Source of the DNA: DASTCC01 sp035711465
Lineage (GTDB): Bacteria > Acidobacteriota > Vicinamibacteria > Vicinamibacterales > SCN-69-37
Assembly: GCA_035711465.1 (NCBI GenBank)
Contig: DASTCC010000204.1
Coordinates: 1 to 6,014, forward strand
Reading direction: 5' to 3'
DNA: 6,014 bases
The translations under genes and the position numbers were made by a program. Position 1 is the first letter of the stretch. Each line of letters begins with the position of its first letter. Positions 1-6,014 of this stretch are shown here, in pieces. The notes under the pieces were generated by a model. That model made no database searches and had not been told where the DNA came from. It saw only the letters and a list, made by a program, of their open reading frames with translations.

Positions 1-484
1 ATCCCGCGAGCCCGGCAATCGTCGTGCTCGAGGCGCGGTAGACGTCGAGCTCGCTGACGCCGATCGGCCCGTCGACGCGATCCGCCGGTCCCGGCCGATC
101 CTCCCGCCACATGCGCCCGTGGATCGCGACGAGCTCGCCCGGCCGATCGAAGGGCAGCGGCCTGATCAGGATCGCCTGCACGATCGCAAAGATCGCCGTG
201 GTCGCGCCGGTCACGAGTGCCAGCGACGCGACGACGACGGCGGTGAACCCCGGACGCCGGCGGAGACTGCGCGCCGCCGACTTCGAGTCACGGGCCGCGT
301 CGTCGAGCCAGCGCCAGCCCCAGACGTCGGCCGCCTCTTCACGCAGGCGTAGCGAGTTGCCGAACGCGGCGGCGCTGCCGAGCCGCTCGCGATGCGCTTC
401 CATTTCCCGGCGCAGATCGCGATCGTGACGGCCCCGGCCAGTCAGGTAGGCGAGGCGTCGGACCCACTCGCGAAAGCCGCTCAC
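1..484 (-). CDS. ADOP-type ABC transporter permease, N-terminal part (cut by left window edge)
   Basis: I translated this frame by hand; it stays open from a GTG at 484-482 to base 1, giving 161 residues and no stop. It starts VSGFREWVRRLAYLTGR. A charged cytoplasmic segment follows (RDLRREMEAHRERLG, residues 22-36), then an FGN motif near residues 41-43 and WRWLDDAARDSKSAARSL at about 58-75. A first membrane helix at about 80-103 is preceded by RRRPGFT and followed by LIRPLPFDRPGELVAIH. This order is the signature of ADOP permeases, MacB/FtsX-like proteins of about 800 residues with two FtsX-type modules. They are thought to work with separate ATPases in export or envelope functions; the substrate here is unknown. 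The GTG is the only usable start, since an in-frame TAG lies upstream with no other start codon between. ADOP genes often follow a padR regulator gene, but here an alpha/beta hydrolase gene lies upstream instead. Family assignment is firm. Confidence 0.88.
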   Translation of the reverse strand, partial: MSGFREWVRRLAYLTGRGRHDRDLRREMEAHRERLGSAAAFGNSLRLREEAADVWGWRWLDDAARDSKSAARSLRRRPGFTAVVVASLALVTGATTAIFAIVQAILIRPLPFDRPGELVAIHGRMWREDRPGPADRVDGPIGVSELDVYRASSTTIAGLAG

Positions 485-501
485 GAGCGCACCAGGTCTA
501 G

Positions 502-522
502 AGGCATAGTTCGACTATGCCT
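502..522 (-). promoter_or_regulatory. Inverted repeat upstream of the ADOP gene, putative operator
   Basis: The plus strand reads AGGCATAGT-TCG-ACTATGCCT, a perfect 9-bp inverted repeat around a 3-base centre, 17 bp upstream of the permease GTG start. A second, overlapping inverted repeat, ACTA-TGCC-TAGT, occupies 514-525. The AT-rich half-sites stand out from the GC-rich surroundings. Known context: ADOP permease genes are often controlled by PadR-family repressors, which bind short AT-containing palindromes. Inferred: this is a repressor site at the permease promoter. I could not place convincing -35 and -10 boxes. It could instead be a weak hairpin in the mRNA leader or a terminator for the hydrolase gene, but no T-run follows it. 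Confidence 0.5.
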
Positions 523-548
523 AGTATCGACAAGACTGCCGACGCCTG

Positions 549-1367
549 TCAATCACCGCCGGCGGCCGTGACGTGCTGCCGGAGCAGATCGTTGACGAGC
601 GCCGGCTGGCGAAGCGGCACGCCGTGGCCGACGCCGGCGAGCTCGACGTAGCGCGCGCCGGGAATCGCCTTCGCCAGCGCACGGCCCGATGCCGGACGGG
701 CGATGTGATCGAGCTCCGCGCTGACGACGAGCGTCGGAATCGACGCGAGCGATCCGAGCCGATCGAAGGCGTCGTAGCGCGAGGTGGCGCGGAGCTGCCG
801 CATCGCGATCGGCGGCTGATCGGCGAGGTCGTGCCCGAACAGCGGCGCGAGACTCGCCGCCAGTCGATCGGCCGCGTCCTCGTCGAGGCTCGCCTCCGGC
901 GCGACCAGCTCCAGAAACGCGCGCCGCCGCATCGCCCTGGAGCCGATGCGCGTCCGCAGCCCGAGCCACAACAGCGTCGGCGTCATCGCCACCGCGTCGC
1001 GGCCGCGCGCGAACGTGCACAGCAGCGACAGGCTCGCGACGCGTCCGGGCGCGGCGAGCGCAAGTGCCTGCGCGATCACGCCGCCCATCGAGTGGCCGGC
1101 GACATGACAGCGCACGATCCGCTCGGCGTCGAGAATCGCGAGCGCATCGGCGGCCATGGCCTCGATGCTGAGCACCGGTCCGCTCATCGTGCTCGCGCCG
1201 ATACCGCGGTTGTCGAACGACAGCAGCGTGAACGCGTCCTGGAGCGCGTCGATCTGCGGCCGCCAGCCCTCGCCAATGACGCCGACGCCCTGAATCAGGA
1301 GCACCGGCGGACCGCTGCCGGCGCGGGCGTAGGCGATGCGGGCATCGGGACGCGAGACGTGGAGCAT
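549..1367 (-). CDS. Alpha/beta hydrolase fold protein
   Basis: A 272-residue protein, a usual length for the family. It is probably a cytoplasmic esterase- or lactonase-like hydrolase, since no signal peptide or membrane segment is visible; the substrate cannot be read from sequence. The fold is clear: strand and oxyanion-loop region PPVLLIQGVGVIGEGW (residues 20-35, with QGVG in place of the usual HG), FDNRGIGAS at 51-59, and nucleophile elbow AGHSMGG with Ser93. A cap region spans about 120-200. The acid is Asp220 in VVSAELDHI, and the base is His248 in GVGHGVP. The triad is therefore intact. I chose the ATG at 1367 because family similarity begins right there (HVSRPDARIAYARAGSGPP). The frame stays open up to 1931, but that part is antisense to the peptidase gene. 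No strong Shine-Dalgarno precedes the ATG. The gene is divergent from the peptidase (69 bp apart) and ends 64 bp before the ADOP start. Confidence 0.9.
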   Translation of the reverse strand: MLHVSRPDARIAYARAGSGPPVLLIQGVGVIGEGWRPQIDALQDAFTLLSFDNRGIGASTMSGPVLSIEAMAADALAILDAERIVRCHVAGHSMGGVIAQALALAAPGRVASLSLLCTFARGRDAVAMTPTLLWLGLRTRIGSRAMRRRAFLELVAPEASLDEDAADRLAASLAPLFGHDLADQPPIAMRQLRATSRYDAFDRLGSLASIPTLVVSAELDHIARPASGRALAKAIPGARYVELAGVGHGVPLRQPALVNDLLRQHVTAAGGD

Positions 1368-1436
1368 CGGACGGGGCGCGAAGCGGGCCAGCGTAGCACG
1401 AGCGCGCCGGGGGTCCGACCTGAGAGAATGTCGGCC

Positions 1437-3593
1437 ATGCGCCGCACCCTGCTGATGCTCGTCGTCGCCGCAGCCGTCACACCTGTGATCCCGATCGCCC
1501 AGGACGCGTCGCGCCCGCCCGCCGGGTTCTCGCGCGCGTCCGCCGACGCCCTCGCGCGCTTCGAGCGCATCGCCCTCGACACGCCGACGCCGGATCACGC
1601 GCGCCGCTGGCTGCAGGCGCTGACCGAGGAGCCGCACGTCGCCGGCACGCCCGCCGAGAAGCGCGTCGCCGACTGGGTCCGCGATCGCTTCGCCGAGTTC
1701 GGTCTGGCCGTCGAGACCGTGAAGTACGACGTCTTCCTCAACCATCCGCAGTCCGTGACGTTGAAGATGACGAAGCCCGTCGAACGCGAGCTGTCGCTGA
1801 TCGAGGATGCCTACGCCGAGGACAAGGACTCGACGCCGCGCGGGATGTTCCCGGCGTTTCATGGCTACGGCGCCTCGGGACGCGCCTCGGGTCAGGTGAT
1901 TTACGTCAACTACGGATCGCCCGCCGATCACGCTCGCCTGAAGGACATGGGCCTTTCGGTGGAAGGCAAGATCGTCCTCGTCCGCTACGGCGGCGCGTTC
2001 CGCGGCCTCAAGGTGAAAGAGGCGCAGGAACGCGGCGCCCTCGGCGTGCTCATCTACTCCGATCCGGCCGACGACGGCTACATGAGAGGCGAGGTCTATC
2101 CGGACGGCCCGATGCGGCCGCCGTCGGCGATTCAGCGCGGCTCGGTGCAGTACCTGTCGCTGCAGCCGGGCGATCCCTCAACGCCGGGCGGCATCCCGTC
2201 GATCGACGGCGCCAGACGGATCACGCGCGATCAGATGGCCAACGTGCCGAAGATCCCGTCGCTGCCGATCTCGTATCGCGAGGCCGAGCACATCCTCCGT
2301 GCGCTCGGCGGCCCGCGCGTGCCCGACGCGTGGCAGGGTGGCCTGCCCTTCACGTACCACGCCGGTCCGGGCGGCGCCGAGATCGACATGTCGGTGCTCA
2401 TGGACGAAGGCCTGAAGCCGATCTACAACGTCATCGCGCGCATTCCCGGCAGCAGCGACGAGGTCGTCGTCTTCGGCAATCACCGCGACGCGTGGACGCC
2501 GGGCGCCGTCGATCCGAATTCGGGCACCGCCGCGATGCTCGAGACCGCGCGCGCGCTCGCGGCGGCGGTGAAGGCCGGATGGCAACCGAAGCGGACGATC
2601 CTGTTCTGCTCGTGGGACGGCGAGGAGTACGGCCTGGTCGGATCCACGGAGTGGGCCGAAGCCAACGCCGCGATGCTCGGCAAGGCGATCGCCTACGTCA
2701 ACGTCGACACCGCGGTGACCGGTCCGAACTTCGGCGCGTCCGGCGTGCCGTCGCTCCGCGACCTCGTTCGCGAGGTCGCCGCCCTCGTCCCGGAGCCCCG
2801 CGCCGGCGGCACCGTCGGCGCCGTCTGGGAACGGCGGCAGCGCGACGCATGGGCGGCCGCGGCGCCGGTCGTGCTCGACGGCGCCGATCCGACGTTCGAC
2901 CTGCAGCTCGGCCGCCTCGGGTCAGGCTCGGACTACACCGCGTTCCTCGACCATCTCGGCGTCCCGTCCGTCGACGTCGGCTTCTCGGGCGGCTACGGCG
3001 TCTATCACTCCGTCTACGACAACTTCCGGTGGATGTCGCGCTACGGCGATCCCGAGTTCATCTATCACCAGGCGGCCGCGCGGGTGCTCGGCCTGCTGAC
3101 GATGCGGCTGGCGTCGGCCGACGTCGCACCGCTTCGCTTCGCGAGCTACGGGCGCGCCCTCGCTGACGATCTCGACGACATCCGCAGCGACGTCGTCCGC
3201 CGCGCCCGGACCGCCGGCGCCGACGCGTTCCGTCCGGACTTCGCGCCGATCGTCAAAGCGATCGCGGCGTTCAGCGCTGCGGGCACCGCGGCCGACGCGG
3301 CGGTGGATCGCGTGATCGCGGCCGGTGACGCCGGCGCCATCGCTCGCGCGAGTGCGACGCTCGTCGGCGTCGAACGCGCGTTCCTGAATCCCTCAGGCCT
3401 GCCCGGAAGGCCGTGGTTCAAGCATCAGCTCATCGGACCCGGTCTCACCACCGGCTACGCCCCGTGGCCGTTTCCCGGACTGCGCGAGGCGGTCGAGAAG
3501 AAGGATCGCGCGATGTTCGACGCCGAGGCGAAGAAGGTGATCGCCGCGATCGATGCCGGCGCGGCGCGGCTGCGTGAGATTGCAGGCCGGTGA
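1437..3593 (+). CDS. Secreted M28B metallopeptidase, glutamate carboxypeptidase II / transferrin-receptor-like
   Basis: A 718-residue zinc aminopeptidase/carboxypeptidase-type enzyme, close to human GCPII (750). An N-terminal signal peptide is visible (MRRTLLMLVVAAAVTPVIPIA, cleavage near residue 21), so export is expected. Domains: a peptidase core split by a PA (protease-associated) insert of roughly residues 140-310, with GKIVLVRYGGAFRGLKVK and LIYSDPADDGY; the catalytic core at about 325-560; and a C-terminal transferrin-receptor-like dimerisation helix bundle at about 595-715 with RAFLNPSGLPGRPW. Zinc ligands by alignment are His349 (GNHRDAW), Asp359 (VDPNSG), Glu397, Asp424 (YVNVD) and His524 (VYHSVYDN), with catalytic Glu396 in SWDGEEYGLVGSTEW. 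The set is complete. Residues that recognise glutamate in GCPII are largely replaced, so true GCPII specificity is unlikely. The alternative ATG at 1428 adds three residues; I preferred 1437 because GAGAGA at 1422-1427 is well spaced and the signal peptide starts cleanly. Upstream open frame to 573 is antisense to the hydrolase. Confidence 0.95.
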   Translation: MRRTLLMLVVAAAVTPVIPIAQDASRPPAGFSRASADALARFERIALDTPTPDHARRWLQALTEEPHVAGTPAEKRVADWVRDRFAEFGLAVETVKYDVFLNHPQSVTLKMTKPVERELSLIEDAYAEDKDSTPRGMFPAFHGYGASGRASGQVIYVNYGSPADHARLKDMGLSVEGKIVLVRYGGAFRGLKVKEAQERGALGVLIYSDPADDGYMRGEVYPDGPMRPPSAIQRGSVQYLSLQPGDPSTPGGIPSIDGARRITRDQMANVPKIPSLPISYREAEHILRALGGPRVPDAWQGGLPFTYHAGPGGAEIDMSVLMDEGLKPIYNVIARIPGSSDEVVVFGNHRDAWTPGAVDPNSGTAAMLETARALAAAVKAGWQPKRTILFCSWDGEEYGLVGSTEWAEANAAMLGKAIAYVNVDTAVTGPNFGASGVPSLRDLVREVAALVPEPRAGGTVGAVWERRQRDAWAAAAPVVLDGADPTFDLQLGRLGSGSDYTAFLDHLGVPSVDVGFSGGYGVYHSVYDNFRWMSRYGDPEFIYHQAAARVLGLLTMRLASADVAPLRFASYGRALADDLDDIRSDVVRRARTAGADAFRPDFAPIVKAIAAFSAAGTAADAAVDRVIAAGDAGAIARASATLVGVERAFLNPSGLPGRPWFKHQLIGPGLTTGYAPWPFPGLREAVEKKDRAMFDAEAKKVIAAIDAGAARLREIAGR

Positions 3594-3597
3594 CCTC

Positions 3598-3774
3598 GTG
3601 AATCTTGCCCGCGCCGCCGGGACGATCGATCGATCGGCACTGATGGAGCCCACGGCCGGTCCGATGTCCGACGAGGAGGCGGCCGCGGCGATGCGGCTGC
3701 TCATGAAGAAGGGCGTGCTCGGATCCGCCGTCTTCCAGGTTCAGCATGACGAAGCCGAAGCGTGGCAGGGGTGA
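3598..3774 (+). CDS. Possible small protein (58 aa) following the peptidase gene
   Basis: I do not recognise this protein. From a GTG at 3598, 4 bp past the peptidase stop, the frame gives 58 residues. SD-like GGTGA lies at 3589-3593, though its spacing is short. An ATG at 3643 (43 residues, no clear SD) or at 3664 (36 residues) could be used instead. The product is acidic and methionine-rich, with DEEAAAAMRLLMKKGVLGSA and ending DEAEAWQG. It has no signal peptide or membrane helix and would fit a short helical protein. In favour: third codon positions from 3643 on are strongly G/C, as in the neighbouring real genes, and the tight spacing suggests translation coupled to the peptidase. Against: it is short, has no known homologue that I can name, and its last codons form half of a terminator-like stem. 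It could simply be transcribed 3' leader DNA. Confidence 0.35.
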   Translation: MNLARAAGTIDRSALMEPTAGPMSDEEAAAAMRLLMKKGVLGSAVFQVQHDEAEAWQG

Positions 3775-3789
3775 TCGCACCCCTGCCAC
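3762..3789. terminator. 12-bp stem-loop between convergent genes, likely bidirectional terminator
   Basis: GTGGCAGGGGTG at 3762-3773 pairs perfectly with CACCCCTGCCAC at 3778-3789 around an ATCG loop. It sits exactly where two transcription units meet: the plus-strand peptidase unit coming from the left and the minus-strand membrane-protein gene whose stop is at 3791-3793. No T-run follows on either strand, so it is not a classical intrinsic terminator; it may act as a bidirectional or U-tract-less terminator or protect 3' ends. The stop codon of the possible small ORF (3772-3774) lies inside the structure. Confidence 0.72.
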
Positions 3790-3790
3790 C

Positions 3791-4189
3791 TCAGGCGGAC
3801 GTCGCGGGCAAGACGACGGAGGGCACGGTCCGGGTGAAGGCGGCGCGCATGGCCGCCATCGGCCCGACGTGCGAGAGCAGGCGCGTGAAAGAGGACGCCG
3901 CGGCGCGACGGGTTCCGGACCGGGACGGCGGCGCTTCGGCCGGCGTGCACGGCGGCGGCGCCTTGGTGCCGGGCGGAGCGGTCGACCAGGCGTCCGGCTC
4001 GAGCGGCAGCAGCGGCGGCGGCGTGGGCACGCCGAACAGACCGTGCCACTTGTGCTGCACGATCGCGGCTTCGGTGAGGACGAGGAGGATCAGTGCGGTG
4101 AGGACGATTGTCACCTTGCCGATGTCCTCGAGTGCAGCCGTCAAGCTGCGGGGATCGTTCTGTGGAGCAGAGCGGTCGTTGCTCGACAT
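3791..4189 (-). CDS. Small single-pass membrane protein with proline-rich tail, unknown function
   Basis: A 132-residue protein that I cannot assign to a family. Visible features: a polar N-terminus (MSSNDRSAPQNDPRSL), a short amphipathic stretch (TAALEDIGK), one strongly hydrophobic helix at about residues 24-44 (VTIVLTALILLVLTEAAIV), then HKWHGLFG. A proline-rich linker at about 53-98 (PTPPPLLPLEP, PPGTKAPPPCTPAEAPP) and an Ala/Arg-rich C-terminus ending VLPATSA complete it. Start choice is well supported: GGAGGT on the minus strand lies seven bases before this ATG, whereas the longer reading from 4216 has no such site. Third positions are mostly G/C on this strand. The gene is co-directional with, and about 100 bp downstream of, the TPR/HTH gene, and convergent with the peptidase unit. 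The layout suggests a membrane-anchored protein with an extended tail on one side; which side is unclear. Confidence 0.7.
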   Translation of the reverse strand: MSSNDRSAPQNDPRSLTAALEDIGKVTIVLTALILLVLTEAAIVQHKWHGLFGVPTPPPLLPLEPDAWSTAPPGTKAPPPCTPAEAPPSRSGTRRAAASSFTRLLSHVGPMAAMRAAFTRTVPSVVLPATSA

Positions 4190-4196
4190 GTCGGTG

Positions 4197-4202
4197 ACCT
4201 CC
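4197..4202 (-). promoter_or_regulatory. Strong Shine-Dalgarno for the small membrane protein
   Basis: The minus strand reads GGAGGT followed by seven bases and then ATG (4189-4187). It is the best ribosome binding site in the window and fixes the start of the downstream gene. The roughly 100 bp between here and the TPR gene stop at 4291 shows no convincing terminator or sigma70-type promoter, so co-transcription with the TPR gene is possible. Confidence 0.8.
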
Positions 4203-4290
4203 GGGCGTAGGGCCACCTTAAGCCGTTACCGTCTCGTGACGCGAGGAACGCTTTTGCCGGAAGCTGGCAGCGTCTTGCCGATGACCGGTG

Positions 4291-6014
4291 TCACTCGCGC
4301 CGCTTGCCCACGTCGTGGTCGCCACCAAGATCGTGGATCCACTGCCGCAACGTCCGCTCGCCGACGCCGAGCAACCGGGCCTGATCGGCGGGAGTTCGCG
4401 CCCGCTCGCCGGCGGTCTTGATCAGGAACGCCCGCAATCGGGCCTCGTGCTGGGCGAAGTTGAGGTTCTCGGTCGTGCACAGCACCGAGAACCGGTCACC
4501 GGTCACCGCGATTTCGTCGGCGATCTCGTCCGCCAGGGTGTGCAGAAAGCCATGCTGCACGCGATCCGCATACTCCTGCAGCCAGATGCCGAAGAACTGC
4601 CGCGCTTCGGCGTGCTGCTCGAGGCGCCAGTGGGCGCGCGCCAGGTGCAGGCAGCACGCCGCCTCCATCTTGGGGTTCGGGTGGGCCTGCAAGAGGGCCT
4701 GGGCGTCGTGAATGTCGCTGACGGCGCGGCCCAGCTCGTCTTTCCGCCGCGGACCGCCGGCCCGGTCGGGATCGGGCTCGATCGCGACTTCCGCCCGCGC
4801 CAGCAGCGCGTCGATCTGCGAGCTGATGTGGCGGCCTTCGACGGCCTTCGTGTAGGCCTGACCTGCCGCCCGAATCGCGTCCGGCTTTCGGCCCTCCAAG
4901 CGGTGCGCCCGGCTTTCGAGGACGAACAGGCTGCACAACCAGCGCGTGGCCTTCGGCACCTGTCCACCGGGATCGGAACGGCGGGGCGAGGGCGTCCGCG
5001 CGGCGGCGTCGAAATGCGCCCGCGCGCGCGCGATCGCTGCCCTCGCGCCAGCCGGGTCTTTCATGTGAAGCAAGCACAGGGCGCGTTCGTACGCGGCCCG
5101 GCCGCTGAACGACGGGTGGGCGGCGAGTCCGGCCTCCGACTCAGCGACGCGATTTACCGCCTTGGCAAGCCGGCGGCTGTCACCGCCGCCGCGGGCCCTC
5201 TCGGCCGCCGCCAGCAATAGCTGCGCGTAGGCCCGGTGAATCCAGTCGCCAGTCGGACGCAGCATCGCGTACCCCGCGTTGATCGCGAGCCGGGCGACGC
5301 GCAGATTGCCGGTGGTGTAGTGGATCCAGCCGACGCCGAAGGCCAGGCTCTTGCCGATGGTCCAGGTCGCCAGGACCCGCTCCTTCTGCAAGGTCTTCTG
5401 CTGAGCGTCATCAAGCTGATGGTCGAGCCGCGGCGGCCCGTGCAGTTCCAGGAACGGCGTCTTCTCGCGCAGGCGTTCGGCGGCAAATTCGCTCACGTCG
5501 GTGAAGTGTCCGAGCGCTTCCTCGTAGCGCTGGCGCTGGCGGGCCACCTGCCCAAACGAGTAGGACAGGCGCGCCCGCGTCCCGAAGAAGTGCTCCTGGT
5601 GAGGATCGAGACTGTTGAGACGGTTCAAGGCGCCCTGCAGGTAGCGGGTCGCTTCGTCGTAGTCCTCGAGCCGGTAGCGGACGTGCGCGAACATGATCGT
5701 CAGCCAGATCCGGCGCTTGCTGGCGTCCTCGGCCGGCTGCACGGGATTGATGGTGTCCAGGATGCGCGGATCCGAGACGCTGAGCGCGTCGTCGGCCCCC
5801 GCGTAGATGCCGAAGTAGTCGTAGACCTCGGCGGCGACGATCCGACCGAGCAGCCAGCGGCCCTCGTCGACGAACGCGTTCCAGGCGCGCTCGTGCTGCC
5901 GCACGCGAGGCTCGAGCCGACGATTGAATTCCACCCGACGCAGCCGCGTGTAGCACCAGTCGAGCGCGACGTCCGGATCGTCCAACGTCGGATCGTCGTC
6001 GGCGAGATCGTCGA
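4291..6014 (-). CDS. TPR-repeat protein with C-terminal Fis-like helix-turn-helix (5' end beyond right edge)
   Basis: 573 residues are visible, ending at the TGA at 4293-4291. A TTG at 5985 could serve as start, but the frame continues upstream to the window edge without a stop (DDLADDDPT precedes it), so I treat the gene as 5'-truncated. Most of the protein is alpha-helical tetratricopeptide-like repeats, about eight by eye. Clear ones include FAHVRYRLEDYDEATRYLQG, GQVARQRQRYEEALGHF, AYERALCLLHMKDPAGARAA and LHLARAHWRLEQHAEARQFF. The last ~40 residues (about 535-563) look like a Fis-type DNA-binding helix-turn-helix, with ADQARLLGVGERTLRQWIHDLG matching the usual pattern of AELLGxSxRTLxRxL. 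No AAA+ or kinase domain appears in the visible part. Such an arrangement suggests a regulator in which the TPR scaffold senses a protein or peptide partner; this is inference. The downstream membrane-protein gene lies about 100 bp away on the same strand. Confidence 0.85.
   Translation of the reverse strand, partial: DDLADDDPTLDDPDVALDWCYTRLRRVEFNRRLEPRVRQHERAWNAFVDEGRWLLGRIVAAEVYDYFGIYAGADDALSVSDPRILDTINPVQPAEDASKRRIWLTIMFAHVRYRLEDYDEATRYLQGALNRLNSLDPHQEHFFGTRARLSYSFGQVARQRQRYEEALGHFTDVSEFAAERLREKTPFLELHGPPRLDHQLDDAQQKTLQKERVLATWTIGKSLAFGVGWIHYTTGNLRVARLAINAGYAMLRPTGDWIHRAYAQLLLAAAERARGGGDSRRLAKAVNRVAESEAGLAAHPSFSGRAAYERALCLLHMKDPAGARAAIARARAHFDAAARTPSPRRSDPGGQVPKATRWLCSLFVLESRAHRLEGRKPDAIRAAGQAYTKAVEGRHISSQIDALLARAEVAIEPDPDRAGGPRRKDELGRAVSDIHDAQALLQAHPNPKMEAACCLHLARAHWRLEQHAEARQFFGIWLQEYADRVQHGFLHTLADEIADEIAVTGDRFSVLCTTENLNFAQHEARLRAFLIKTAGERARTPADQARLLGVGERTLRQWIHDLGGDHDVGKRRE

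Noticed and set aside
573..1427. Long open plus-strand frame continuous with the peptidase, which would give a 1006-residue protein
   Set aside because: It is antisense to the alpha/beta hydrolase, is Arg-rich with no domain pattern, and the signal peptide at 1437 marks the true N-terminus of the peptidase.
1370..1931. N-terminal extension of the minus-strand hydrolase frame
   Set aside because: It lies antisense to the conserved peptidase, and its residues are Arg/Gly-rich shadow sequence; hydrolase similarity starts at the ATG at 1367.
3624..3635. Three tandem GATC units
   Set aside because: They are too short and isolated to suggest an origin or methylation-controlled switch.
3762..4421. 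219-codon plus-strand open frame crossing the convergent junction
   Set aside because: It runs through the terminator stem and two minus-strand genes, and its product is low-complexity. The minus-strand reading has a strong RBS and a membrane helix.
4492..4508. Short ACCGGTC direct repeat
   Set aside because: Only two full copies, within coding sequence of the TPR protein (around VTGDR), so it is likely chance.
5019..5036. Alternating CG run, possible Z-DNA or simple repeat
   Set aside because: It encodes an Ala/Arg helix (AIARARA) inside the TPR protein and is explained by GC-rich codon use.
4288..5220. 310-codon plus-strand open frame
   Set aside because: It is fully antisense to the TPR/HTH gene, whose helical repeats and HTH are coherent; long antisense frames are expected at this GC content.
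5983..5985. TTG as the start of the TPR protein
   Set aside because: The frame continues upstream without a stop to the window edge, and no Shine-Dalgarno is visible before the TTG, so a start beyond the edge is more likely.

Overview
The window is very GC-rich with almost no intergenic space. It looks like a chromosomal segment of an Acidobacteriota bacterium, most likely Vicinamibacteria-like. The strongest taxonomic clue is at the left edge: the first 161 residues of an ADOP-type permease (acidobacterial duplicated orphan permease), a family concentrated in that phylum. This is an inference from recognised protein families, not from a marker gene.

Layout. (1) Bases 1-484, minus strand: N-terminus of the ADOP permease, running off the left edge. 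A short AT-richer gap with a 9+3+9 inverted repeat lies just upstream of its GTG start. (2) Bases 549-1367, minus strand: an alpha/beta hydrolase with a complete Ser-Asp-His triad. (3) Bases 1437-3593, plus strand, divergent from the hydrolase: a secreted M28B metallopeptidase of the glutamate carboxypeptidase II / transferrin-receptor-like type. All zinc ligands are present, but the residues that read glutamate in the human enzyme are not. (4) Bases 3598-3774, plus strand: a possible small ORF just after the peptidase, whose stop codon lies inside a perfect 12-bp stem-loop. (5) Bases 3791-4189, minus strand: a small single-pass membrane protein with a proline-rich tail and a textbook ribosome binding site. 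(6) Bases 4291-6014, minus strand: a large TPR-repeat protein with a C-terminal Fis-like helix-turn-helix, running off the right edge at its 5' end.

Functional relations are loose. The hydrolase and peptidase are divergent and could share a control region. The TPR/HTH gene and the small membrane-protein gene are co-directional and about 100 bp apart. The peptidase transcription unit and the membrane-protein unit converge on the stem-loop at 3762-3789, which probably ends both. I see no RNA gene, insertion sequence, CRISPR array or defence cassette. The window is mostly ordinary chromosomal content. The points most worth a second look are the ADOP operator-like palindrome, the altered peptidase pocket, the terminator/small-ORF overlap and the TPR-HTH protein.
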